A program made the translations under genes and the position numbers. Source: Taenia hydatigena (lineage: Eukaryota > Platyhelminthes > Cestoda > Cyclophyllidea > Taeniidae). From it: a stretch of DNA of 64,000 nucleotides. The notes under the pieces are model-generated. The model saw nothing but the letters and a program-made list of their open reading frames with translations, searched no databases and was not told the origin of the DNA. Shown here piece after piece: positions 49,647 to 60,629 of this stretch. The stretch covers positions 6,844-70,843 of the forward strand of contig JADWOT020000326.1 of the NCBI GenBank assembly GCA_036345935.2. Direction: 5' to 3'. Numbering within the stretch: position 1 is the stretch's first letter; each line of letters opens with the position of its first letter.

Positions 49647-49943
49647 CAATCCTAAACCAAGGTGTCTGGAAGAAGCTTGGTTCAACGCAGCGCAAGCGTT
49701 CAGCGATAGCATGCTTCCGAATGCAGCCATTATATGCTCTGCCACCTTGCCATAAATCACTTCCTTATGGCCTACCACGATGGGCGTTTGAGTTATGAAC
49801 AATCACCGAAAGTTCAGTTGAATGAGGAGATCACGAGAGCCTCACCGGAGGAGAAAACTCTATCTGCCGCCAACGTTCAAGGCGCTACTCCTGTTACTGG
49901 AATGGCCCCTTCAGGACACTCGCTCTCCAGTTACTTCTTATAG
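49647..49943 (+). pseudogene. RyR remnant: [11 protein letters not shown] exon with one frameshift
   Basis: After CCGTTTCAG the frame reads GVWKKLGSTQRKRSAIACFR, then MQPLYALPPCH. A shift near 49745 restores HLAINHFLMAYHDGRLSYEQ, then SPKVQLNEEITRA. It matches '[45 protein letters not shown]', one of the most conserved segments of the family. Confidence 0.92.
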
Positions 49944-50369
49944 TTAGTCTTTGTAAATTTACGATTCTACGTAAATTCTTTGTGCTTTCCTCGAATTCAT
50001 TCACCAAATGTTAGCTTCTTAATAGGTTTTTAGGACATTTTCGCCTCCGATCCCGCTTTTTATTTGGAAATCAAGAGTTCGCTGTTTCCCTCCCCACTGG
50101 GAATTCGTGATTTCGTCAATCTTCTTTTCCCGCTTTGCCAATTATCCTCTCCAAGCTATTTATTTACTTTAAGTTTTTTTTTTAAAAATGCCACTAAAGA
50201 AATTTATCATCTATCTCGTTTCGCTTTCATTCCTTTCCTAGGTCTCAAAAACCAACTACCTTTTACAAACTAATCCAGCGTCAAAGTTGCTAGTCGCTTC
50301 GGGGATCCTAAAACATCTTTCTTCCGACAAGCTACGCCGCATTACGTGACTCCATTAAGAAAAAGGAAT

Positions 50370-51440
50370 GTTGGCTTCTGCCGGAGGAGGAACAACTGCT
50401 GCTAGAACGTGTGGACTCCTCAAAAGCAGAGGTCTTCACGGGAACACCTCGACAAAGTCATCTGCTCTGACCATCAGTCGTCTAAGTACCGCTGGACAGA
50501 AGGACACGGCTCCAGTGAGCAAGGAAGCACAAAAATATGGGTGCGTTCATTTGCCTTTTTCACGTGTTATCTGCAGTCGTAAAGGGATGCTGAATAGGGC
50601 ATCTAAAAGTGGGTATTCACTAAGCAACCCTCTCACTCAGTCAAATTTCCTGCTGTATGGAGATAACCTTTGCTAACCTTACAATTTAGCGTCATCACAT
50701 GTACTTGCGTCTGCGTCCAAGTCAAGGCGGGTAGCTCTTTTAGTCTCTTGACAATCTTATTTATCAGCCTACTTATTAGCAATTTAGTAGAGGGTCACAA
50801 ATAGGTGCAGCTAGGCAATTTTCGCTTTTTTGTGGAGTTTTATGCTATCATTGGCTATCTGACGAGGCTGTAGGTTCTCATAACTGATGCAAGAGATGTT
50901 CTGCTTCTGATTTCCTTTCAGTAGTGCTTTGAGGCTGGAATTGTGTGTGTCATTCATTTGGGTTGTAAAACTTATTCTTATCCTGTTTATGTCATTGAAC
51001 TAAATTTTCTCCTAATTTTAACCAGTAGGCAACCAAGGGCATGCGATTGTCATTAACCATGAATTATGCGTACTACTTGCCTTGACTGTAGGACCAAGTC
51101 CTCAAACACTGGAGCGTGAAAGCGTGGAGGAGCTTGCGGTCGTGGAACAGAAGCCCATTCCAACCTCCGCTTTCCTCGTCTCGATTTTTGCGCAAAAATT
51201 ATTGGGTCAAATTAAGTGCTCTAATCCTCGCCTTTATGAATGACTTCCTCCTCTCCTTCTACAGGGTAAATTTTAGTTCCCTTTTCCACACTAAATGCCA
51301 TTCTTGTTCCAAGTTCTACTAACTGACCTAGGATTTCTACCACTAGATTGAAAAACGAGGATCCGATGCAGAAGGGGTAGCAAAGGAGGCCGCACCTGGC
51401 GCCTCCTTTGTCACATCAACCACTTCGACGTCCATGGGTG
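50370..51440 (+). pseudogene. RyR remnant: linker and first membrane helix (S1)
   Basis: At 50370-50470 an acidic frame reads PEEEQLLLERVDSSKAEVFT, probably from the divergent linker before the channel. At 51090-51170 the frame reads PSPQTLERESVEELAVVEQK. In a shifted frame the S1 segment follows: FLRKNYWVKLSALILAFMND, then FLLSFYR, and a donor, matching '[30 protein letters not shown]'. From 51344 to 51437 comes GSDAEGVAKEAAPGASFVT, fitting the S1-S2 loop. Nothing of S2 to S6 follows. Confidence 0.8.
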
Positions 51441-51989
51441 CCCAGTGAGGCCTAACTAACCTATCAGCATTTATGCATCTCATCGTCAGCAGCACCTATA
51501 TTCATGCAGCCACAGCACTTGGCACCTGCCCACCTCCCTTACACCTTCAATCGGCAAATTGAGTAATTTATCAACGTAAAATTGGTGTTTTCACCTCCCC
51601 CAATAGCTTTGCATTCGCATTCTAACATCCTAGCCTTTCACTGTCCACTACTTCAATCTTTTCTATGAACACTATGGACAGGTCCGCCTCAGTCAGTCTC
51701 ATATGCCTACCGCATGCAGCCAAAATTGACCACCACACGCTTTGCAGGTCGACAAAGGGCCGGGTGAACAGATGGATAGTCCAAAAAATCATCAGATAGG
51801 CGGGTATGTAGGTGGGTCGGCGGATGAAGAGATTGAGATAAACGCAATGACGTAAAAAGTCATTGGACAGCCGACACTAGCTTTGCCGCCTCACCTAGAC
51901 TCTACCTCTACATCTCTACCAAATGACCGAACAAGTGAACAAAAAGGAACAGCGACGCAAATAAATAATAAATTGATTCGCGAAGTAAT

Positions 51990-54900
51990 CGTCTCGAAAC
52001 AACACCCGTGATAGGTGTGATGGAAGAAAAAGATACCATGATCAGAAGGAAAGGCGGGGACAAGACGCTACTTGCGACGACTGTCCCATCCAGGTTCTCA
52101 TCACTGCCATACACATACCACAGGAAAGGCGGCGCACCGCAAAACAAAGCACTCGTGCGACAGACACAATGTACAAAGTATGTATGTACAATAGACCTGC
52201 CATGTGTGCGCGTGTGCTTAAAACAATGGAACAAGTGCCATACGTAAATATGACAGCTGACACGGCAAAGCATCCTAAGCATTCTTAGCAGCAATAATGC
52301 AATCAATATGAAGCAATGCATCCAGAAAAATGCGTCGTGAGGGTGTCAGAGAGGTGTTAATTTTAGCACCTCCGACAGTCAAATGTTCTAATGCACATGA
52401 GGCGGCACGACTACTCACATCAGGCAGGACTGTATAAACGTTCCAACGCCACACCTCACACCCCTGAAGTAAAGCTGGTGAAGATAACTTCGCGGATATG
52501 TCCATAGACAACGAATTAAGTAGATCGCCTCACCTTCCCCTGTCTATCTACCCAAAACCCTACTAACCAAATAATCCCATTAACAGATAAGTGAAAAGAG
52601 CGTGAGTAACCAAAAAGACGAAGCCTAAAGCTTGCCGATCCACAGTTGCCTGTGTCTTGGGAGACGTCCACCAACTATTTGCCGTCAAGAATACCAATCT
52701 GGCTAACTTAAGGGAGACGACAAACCTGCAATTTTGCTTGGGTCCGCGATTCGTCAGCCAACTATCAGCCTCAAGGGAAAAACAGCTAAAGCCAAAGCTG
52801 CTTACTACCACGACTAAGACAAGGGTGGCGAAGACCACACCGGACCTAGTACACTGCTACAGCAGGAGTGAACAATCCGAGGAAATCAGTGGGTTACCTT
52901 CCAGGTCATTACCGTTAAAATACGCTTCTAATAACTATCGCATCTATAAGTACTTCGGATGCGGGCACCTCGGGATGCCTCTTTTGACAATGACAAATGT
53001 GCACCGTTCCGTGGTTTACACGAGGAACACTAAACAGTCAAACTCGTGTCCTATTTCCTGCTTTTCTTCTCATTTACAAATAACATCAGAAGAAGGAAAC
53101 GACGAAATTGCTTGATATTCAGTAAAATTTTAGCGCACGTTAAAATGGGCATTAAATTACGAGATGGTCCTCCTCAACCTCGCAAGGCAATGAGAAGAAG
53201 TAGAGCAGCAGCAAGCTTTCTAACCACAAGTACATTGGAATCTACTCACTTCATGCAACTGCGCGTAGTGCCCATCTTACTGTTCCGACTTCGGCAGAAA
53301 ACACTAATCTGCTATGAAGGGAATTGCCGTATTCTACCCGCCAGCAACCTGTACACTCAATAATGGTAACCACGAATTTAACATGCTTTGTAATGAACAC
53401 TAACAACTTGTTACAATCAAAATCCCCAAAAAGTATATGCATATTTATTCAAACCAGCTAAACGCGCGACCATTTGCGGTTAGGTTAGAATAAAATAAGA
53501 TCAATGGGCGAACGTCGCCATATACTATTCTAAGCGAAAAGCGATAACAAGGTGCGCAAAATGGATAAATGCAGCTAACGGCATGACCAGATGTCAATGA
53601 GCACAAAAGTTAGAACTGTCAACAATTAAAGCATACCACTCCGCTGGGTTAAGACACCCAAACAAACGATGACAACAAACAAGTGGTAGAAAATGGGAAA
53701 GAAGAGACACAGTTACTTCTATACCAGCGTTGGATTCCCATAAAATACATAGTGACTCTGGCCGATGTAAGGGACTACACCTCGCACTAAGGCGTCACAC
53801 CTCATCAAAGTGCATAAAAAGCAAATAGCATGCATAAACAGAGACGTTACAAATATAAATAAACATGCATTTATACGTACCTATCAATCGGCGAGTCACT
53901 TCCTCCATGCATCCATAGCCATCACTCGTTTGCATGGCCCTTTCGCCTACCATTCACAGCGCAGGAGTCACGACGCGGCACCACTTGCACCCTATTTCGC
54001 AGTCCTCCAACAGTTTCAACAAAATTCCATCAGCGAACGCTGATCGTAAAACGCCTTTCGACGGTGACACAGCCTCAAAGAAATACCTGGCCTTTGCAGA
54101 CTTGGAGGAAACACAGCTGATGTGCTGCTTCTTTTGTTCAGTCGTCCCCATTCTGTGCCGTGAAATTCGATGGTTGCATCCACCTATCACCTGTGTCACC
54201 AAATACTTCATTCGAGGAGCATCCTCGAATCTGCAGGAACAAACTGAGACTTAAAGAAACAATGCCAATCAAGGCGGCGGATTGATGCGCCGAGCGACGA
54301 CACAGTGGGCCGCACGCCGACGCCGCGGTCGCAGCAGAATCTTTACGACGTTGGTCTAGGCTTGTTCGGATCGCGTATACTGAAGTTATAGTGGAGAAGA
54401 AAATATTCAACCACCCTTTCGCAGGGCACTGCAGCCATATCTGCGTTCAATCAACACGACGAGCTCGACCGGTATGGTTATCGCATCGATTTGGAAAATG
54501 CAGCCGTCACATTGCATTTGTGAATCGACCTCGGAAAAGGATAGACGACGAATCCATTGAGATGCAGCACAGATCGCACCAACTTCTAGACAGGAATAGA
54601 AAGCAACGAAGAAATCCAACTTCAAATTCGGCATTTTTCCAGCAATCCCTTGCAGCACATTTGATGAGCCATCATAGACAAATACATTCTTGTCACCCTT
54701 AAAGCTCAGACCATCATTGACCTCACGTGAAGCCTCAAATAAAACAGTTTCTTCCCTTCTTGAAATAATAAAGCTTATCCAGCCAAAATAATGCCGTAAT
54801 TAAAACACGCAACGTGCCCACCACATCGTAAGACAGCATGCCAAACACGGCCAATGACATTGAAACTGCCAAACTTGAAGGACCACTGTCGAGCAAATAT

Positions 54901-57290
54901 CTTTCAATCTCAAGAATTCTTGAAAATGCACAAAGCACACCATCAAGCTCGGCCTCAAAACAACCGCTAAAATTTATCTTTGCGAGCGTATGCAGACAAA
55001 AGGCAGTTCAACTTCGAAAATTGATTAGTTGACAATTGATATACAGCTAAAAAATTGCATCCTATTATAGAAAGCTGCATTTATTCTGGAAAAGGATATC
55101 ATAACATTATGCACCACATGTGAGAACTGAATCGCTATCCTCAAGCAGGCTGATTATTTTGTTATAAGCTTATTAGCGTAGGTGACAGCATCGATACAGT
55201 CCTTATGGGTAGTGAAACAGTGGCCTCCGTCGACATAATTATTACACAATGGATAGAGATGTAGCACGCTTCCCGTTTGTCACCTCGTCTTCTTTCTCAG
55301 AATCCTTTGGACAGATGGGTCAGAGCTAACGGGCTTTATTGCGAACTTGGGTTGCTCGGGTCACTATCTCCCCTTTCTCCTCTGGGGGATTTCGACAAAG
55401 CTTTCATCACTAGGTGTGCGATTGTCCCATTTCAACAATAAAGCATTGCACAAATCCTTCGTCTTACCGGCCCCGTCCTTGGTACTGTCCTTATCGAATG
55501 TCTTTCTTCCAGTCATTAAAGTTCAAAATTCATTTTCGCATCTCATCAGTGGTGCACCTTTGCAGTCACAGATGAAATATTAGGTGATTGATGGCTATAA
55601 ACCTAGCAGTGTGATGTGGACAAAACAATTGGTAGGTGTTAGAACGTTTCCATATGGCGAAAACTATGAATGCTACAATGGGCGGAAGCAAGCACGTCAT
55701 TAAATCGTGCAGCATCCTCGCTTCCTCCTCCACCTCATCCTCCTTCCCCCGAAAATTAACAACTACACCCCAGCAATAAGTCACCCCGCTCAACGCTCAC
55801 AATATGGACGTCGTGAAAAACCAATGCATCGTATGAAAGCTCTTAATGATATAGCCTTAAATCAGCTTCGCCTGATGAGTCCGTAATTGACTACGACATT
55901 GAGAAGCGTCACGTAGTCAGCGTTGCGAACAATGGCGGCGAGGCAGCCAATGCTGGTCAGAGACCGACTTTTACAGCACCTAAATGCTGCACTTACAAGT
56001 TTTGCATTCAAAATTGACGCCTAGTGCCACTCACTCAAGTCCCCGTGCCTACCACACAATAATGCGCCAGAGGAAGTGTAAATTCCCTTTCGTCGTACTT
56101 TGGACCCGCGACTACTTCAGCACCATATAAAGCCACGTGCTTGGTAAGTTCTACACTTTGCCTTCCCCCCAACCAGGTGGGGCCTCATTCACCGCCACAA
56201 CATCATTCCCTCCTTATTCAAATAACACTCCACCTACCTACCTACTCCAATCAATCCCCTCTACTCCATTGTTCAGCGCAGAGAACGAGCGCGAAAAAGC
56301 GTTGCCATTCAACAACCAACCAAAACACGCCAAATTTTCTCCCTAGAACCTCATTAACAAAAAGGGATCCCCATGCACACACGTTTACGGAACTAAAAAC
56401 GAGCCCTAGACGATCTTGACAATATCAATACGCGTAGATTTACTTGCGACAAAACAACTAGCAGACAGTAAGAAATGCACACACGCACACAAATTCACGA
56501 AAAAAAGGGCATCTACGGTACGTTTGAAAAAAGCTCTGGAACACCTCTCCTTCTCGTCCTCTCCATCTTTTCGGTGTTAACACAATCACCAGCGCAACTC
56601 ATCGACATGAAAAATAAACCCGACCCTCCACACCCAGCCCATCAGTGTCACACTCCAGTTAGTCTATTGATCATGCACCCACGCCCTTCTCACCCTTCTC
56701 ACACCTACCGCTATGCCATCCAACACACACCGCTATCGTCCATACCGGCATCCACATCGCACAACCGGGACGAAAACGCCTCCGCCAATGACTTCGCGGG
56801 CTCGTACTGCCTACCATTCCACAGACTCATCAAATGTTACCTCACCACAGTAAATTTGTAGCATCCGAAAAGGAAAAAAAGGCAAGCAATGGAAGAGCCG
56901 ATGCGTGAATATCTCATACGCTGCAAAGCTAACGTCTCCGAACATAACTAATGATAAAAGAAAACACCTTAACAAGCAAACATTTAAGACTGCTAAAAAG
57001 TACAATCTGCGTATTGATGCGAATGCTTCCCACTAGTCACCTCTTCCTCCGCTTCTGCTGCACCCACCTCGCCCAGACATTAACTCATGCCGTCAAAACT
57101 GAGCCCACCATTAAGACATCACCGACGCCCTGCCTCCACACAACACGTTTTGCAAAGATCACATTAGCACAAAAATAACCCTCATCCCCAAGTCAATGAG
57201 CAGTGAAGTCCCCAAGTGTCTCACGCCCTCCATATGTGTATGTGTGATCCGCCAACAAGGATATCATAATAATGAAAATAGCGCACCTTT
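51990..57290 (+). repeat. Mosaic repeat, copy C
   Basis: It matches copy B in the same orientation from its left end (ACTTGCGACGACTGTCC at about 52070, corresponding to about 19335) to about 57290 (corresponding to about 24290). It lacks the extra block at 22330-22690 of copy B and has its own unmatched stretch of roughly 1 kb around 54840-55860. Its left edge lies about 550 bp after the last ryanodine-receptor remnant. Confidence 0.65.
54407..54745 (-). pseudogene. Decayed exon of unknown protein inside repeat copy C
   Basis: The minus strand reads EASREVNDG, FKGDKNVFVYDGSSNVLQGI, then MPNLKLDFFVAFYSCLEVG and RRLSFSEVDSQMQCDGCIFQ before a stop. The early part shares its frame with 22105-21770 in copy B (EASREVNDG conserved). 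A short disruption near 54700 separates the first and second part. I do not recognise the family. Confidence 0.4.
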
Positions 57291-57299
57291 TACTTTACA

Positions 57300-58790
57300 T
57301 GAAATGCATCGTCAACTTCTGATCGTCACGTGGATAAGTGCAAAGGTTAAATAATGCCCTTTGCCTTCCAAATGATTTGCATTTATTTTACAAACTTAGG
57401 TCTTATTTTCAGTGTAGACGTGGTGTCATCGCGAAAATGCTGACCATCGCTTTATCAAATGCGAATCACTAACCTCCGTACCACGCACTGCCCTGTAGCA
57501 GTCGAACTTATACCCAATCCAAGAGTGGTTGAGACAGTAGTATTAATGGGAAGCACAATTCGTTCACATAAAGTAAGTACGTTGAGGCGATCTCTAAATG
57601 CCGATGTTATTCTCTCACTCTTTCTCTGACAGTGAAGTAGGTTTTACACTCAACTTCGAGGCATTCACTCAGGAAACGCCGATGATAGGTCTCGAAGCGT
57701 CTCCAAACTCTACATCTAAGTGGGTTATTATCTGCGTATAGATCTATATCACAAATAGCATTGTATATTGCACCTTGAAATACAATAAAAATTTATTTGT
57801 GTTCAACTTTTTTTGTCTGGTCTGGACCTTTTCATATACTCCTACTTATCTAAAGACAAATTTCTTTGAAAGTTGGTTCCACAACACTCTCGTCTTGCTG
57901 AAGTCGACTAGAAGGCGACCCCCTACTTAATGCGTTGCAGTGGCATGCGCTTTAGAAATTGTTATTCGCAGAACTCAGTAATAAGATTGGCAGCTTTAAG
58001 AATTATTTAATTTTATGAAGCAAGTCTAAGCGAGTAGATGAGACGACTGAGGTGAAATGACGGCGCGAATCGACTCGTGTGTGGCAGCAATGGTGAGCTG
58101 CATGGAGGAATGAACCGGCCGGCACGCCTAGGGCCAGGTGACTGTAAAGTTGGCTTGGTTTTCAGTGCAACATGTTGCAGTGACATTCAAAGCGCAGAGG
58201 ATGGACAACCCTCTCCTGCGTCATTCGCTTATGCGATAATCCTGATCGTATACTCTAGTCATTTTCCCTTGATTCGGCCCCACACTCATTATGAAGTAGC
58301 AATTTGGCTAACTTGATGGATGTGATTCATGCATGTCAGCATGCGAAACCCAAATAAACAAGGCTCTAGGGCCACAGCAGATAGCTGCACACTAATCTTA
58401 AGGCACAACTACTGTGGAAGTCTTCGCCTAGGCCCGACCGTCAGGAGGCAGTTCAAACACGTATTTAGGGGACCAGCTGCCTAAAGATAGGTCTATCAAG
58501 GTATCAGATTCCAAGTCTTTGTTACATGGTGAAATGTCTGAAGAGTAACAAATTATTGGTAAAAGTGACCAAACAGGCACCACTACACTCATCACGACTC
58601 TGAATTTGAGGCTGCAGACAATCGTAGTCAGGATGTTAAGTGACTGGAATGCGAACAAAATGGGAGCAGACCATTCAGGCAAACCATTCACCAAAAGTGA
58701 CGTTTTCCAGCCAAAGCCTCTTTAAGGGCATCCTATCAACACATTATAATTGTTCCCCTCATTTTGTTTTGTAGGAGCACATCTTTGGTC
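57300..58790. other. Stretch without a recognised gene
   Basis: No coding homology and no repeat shared with other parts of the window. The frame at 58428-58694 (minus) shows nothing recognisable. Confidence 0.5.
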
Positions 58791-58984
58791 ATGTTAGCAT
58801 GGGCAACGTAAAAGCGGTCATTATTCATTCCCGTCAGCCATTAGCATTCGATGATTTAGGCGTCGCCATCGCCTATGCATGTAGTACATCGAATCGCATG
58901 GACTCTCACCTCCAAAACAACTCATTCTAGCGACTTCCTGCTTTGTGCATAGCTCCCCATGAGAACAGCCTTTAAAGAAATCAA

Positions 58985-58990
58985 TTTATT
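58985..58990 (-). promoter_or_regulatory. Poly(A) signal of homeobox copy 5
   Basis: AATAAA on the minus strand, about 115 bp after the stop codon. The same element appears in the aligned 3' flanks of copies 1 and 4, which supports this as the end of the transcript. Confidence 0.65.
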
Positions 58991-59105
58991 CATGAAAGAT
59001 TGAGATGCACAATGTGGCTGCCATCAAAACATGCCATGAGGAGTACGAAGCACTTAGAACAGCAGAGCACCAACATCACAGCCACTAAATGAAAGATAGC
59101 TAAAG

Positions 59106-60125
59106 TTAATCCGCGGAGGCTTCATAGAGGAAGCCAATAACTTGGTTTGTCAGTTCTTCTAATTTCTTGATATGCTCGTCTTCGTCATCCTGCCTTTGGT
59201 CTGTTTCAGAGCAAGACTGGTTTTCAAGAGACCCTGCCAGCGTCGTAAATTGTTGCTTGTGCTTCTGTTGTGATTGAGAGTCAATTGATGGGATGCTTCT
59301 AGCCATATTACGAACGTTTGGCCGTGCTAGATGTGGCTCATTGTCAAAGATTCGCCCACCGATTCTCTTTCTTTTGCATCGCTGGTTCAGGAACCACATC
59401 TTGATCTAACAGAAAAATCGAAGTTATGACGAGTTTGGACGACTCAATGGTAGACAACCAATCACTACACACTAATAGCTCTCTATTAAGCAAGTTCATT
59501 TGACACCTTAGTGCTTGACCAACCTGAGTCTCCGGCATGTTGATACGATGTGCCAATTCTTCGCGCTCACTCATTTTTAGGTATTTTTTCTTGTTAAAGC
59601 ATTTGACCAATACACTGATTTGGTACGGGGTTAAGAGACCCCCTCGTCTTGCTTGTCTTTGTGCCTCAGATACTGAATGGCGCACCTGAGACTGTTCTGC
59701 GGTTGACGTTGTAAAGAAGTTTCCTAAACCATGCATAGGTACGGGAGCACCAATTTGGTGGAGAAAAGAGTAATTGGGAAGTGATGAGACATTTGCATGA
59801 GGTCTTTGGCACTTATGTGGCAGTAGGAACGGTTGCTGTGCCTGTGGTTGCAGCAGCTGCTGACGTAGCATTGAAGAAGTGTCAAGTACGAGTGGGTTCG
59901 TTGTTAGGAGGATCAGCGACGTAGTAATAGTTCGAAGATGGTCTGTACCTCCACCTGGCAAAAAAGGTACAAAACCTTGAGGTACAAAAGTACGCATACA
60001 AGGCGATACATAAGGAGTGATAAAATAATTTGATGAACAATACCGTTTGCCTGCAGGATTACCAGATGTTGGAGTTGTTCGGGATTGAACAGGTCCTCAA
60101 ACATTATCAATGTAAAGCTGCGCAT
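59106..60125 (-). CDS. Divergent NK2-like homeobox transcription factor (intact copy 5)
   Basis: Predicted sequence-specific DNA-binding nuclear protein of 270 residues from three exons. Exon 1 (60125-60044): MRSFTLIMFEDLFNPEQLQH then LVILQAN, ending AACG|GTATTG, phase 1. Exon 2 (59954-59524, after TTTTGCCAG) is Gln/Ser/Leu-rich and ends at homeodomain residue 44 (PETQ, CAG|GTTGG). Exon 3 (59405-59106, after CTGTTAG) begins IKMWFLNQRCKRKR and ends in a Gln/Asp/Glu-rich tail. The homeodomain spans about residues 128-187 and keeps Leu16, Phe20, Trp48, Phe49, Asn51 and Arg53. An intron at 44/45 is common in ANTP/NK-type homeoboxes; NK2 ancestry is inferred from sister copies (RVLFT start, RY.TKR end), whereas this one has Leu50 and Cys54. 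Relative to copy 4, about 130 residues of exon 2 and most of intron 1 are deleted, but phase is kept. The donor of intron 2 is weak but conserved in all copies. Expression is unproven. Confidence 0.85.
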
Positions 60126-60174
60126 GATGAATTTGTGACCACACGGCTCTGCGCTGTTCCTTCGACTCATTTCC

Positions 60175-60212
60175 TCACTGTATTTATAGGCTGTAGGAGC
60201 CAATAAAATTTG
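60175..60212 (-). promoter_or_regulatory. Core promoter of homeobox copy 5
   Basis: Minus-strand TATAAATA at 60188-60181 lies 56 bp upstream of the ATG, with an inverted CCAAT box (ATTGG, complement at 60200-60204) immediately before it. The order and spacing are the same in copies 3 and 4, so a start site about 25-30 bp after TATA, giving a short 5' leader, is likely. Confidence 0.7.
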
Positions 60213-60620
60213 AGTTTACGGTTTAGACTAATAAAAGATTCGTGAGCATTAATCGCGTTGAACCAACTACTTTCAACGACGTCATGTCATGCTCAAGCGT
60301 TAGACATGAGTCTACCCGTGAAAGATGACAGCTAATCGTTGCACGACTTGAATTCATGTCACCACGGCAGTATCCATGACTTACGCCTGAATAGTTGTCT
60401 ACAGCTCTGAGCGATCATCTGTCACGGAATTCGAGGCCTGAGCAACAGTGATAATTTTCACAGCCAGTTATCAAACTATCCATCCTGAGACTTCTGCACA
60501 CTCCAGCGTTTAAAATCAGGTCTGTCAGCGGCCTTGCCATCCTGTAACACGCAGAACCAAACACCTCCGAGTTCATGGCACAGTGGTCGGTGCCATGCAA
60601 ATCACAGCAACAAATTCAGC
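60195..60620 (-). repeat. Duplicated 5' flank of homeobox genes (matches 39700-40130)
   Basis: Upstream flank of copy 5, inverted relative to the flank of copy 4. A minus-strand frame here (60600-60415) is interrupted in the other copy, so it is probably regulatory or neutral DNA carried along with the gene. Confidence 0.7.
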
Positions 60621-60629
60621 ACCTCTAGC

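Larger units (their letters stand above)
46270..51440 (+). pseudogene. Ryanodine receptor, later part up to the first membrane segment, decayed and inverted relative to the N-terminal part
   Basis: On the plus strand, exons match the receptor from the late cytoplasmic solenoid to the first membrane helix, in order: 46270-46729, about 47090-47217, 47279-47460, about 47508-47600, 47878-47925, 48519-48572, 48643-48807, 49647-49930, about 50370-50470 and 51090-51440. Motifs include HLIEVILPMLCSHLLVWW, MQLIQNNIDTGNAPWM, MLALYPLPITFVDRY, DFNREEETFVGIHELN, KRSAIACFRMQPLYALP and NYWVKLSALILAFMNDFLL. In-frame stops (46408-46410, 47385-47387), frameshifts (about 49745 and 51175) and loss of the several hundred residues normally preceding the membrane domain show decay. 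The pore region, S2-S6 and the C-terminus are missing. Repeat copy C begins about 500 bp further on. Confidence 0.93.

Noticed and set aside
59344..59523. Read-through of homeobox intron 2 as coding
   Set aside because: The frame stays open through the intron, but it would destroy helix 3; the 44/45 splice position and the acceptor before IKMWF are conserved in the sister copies.
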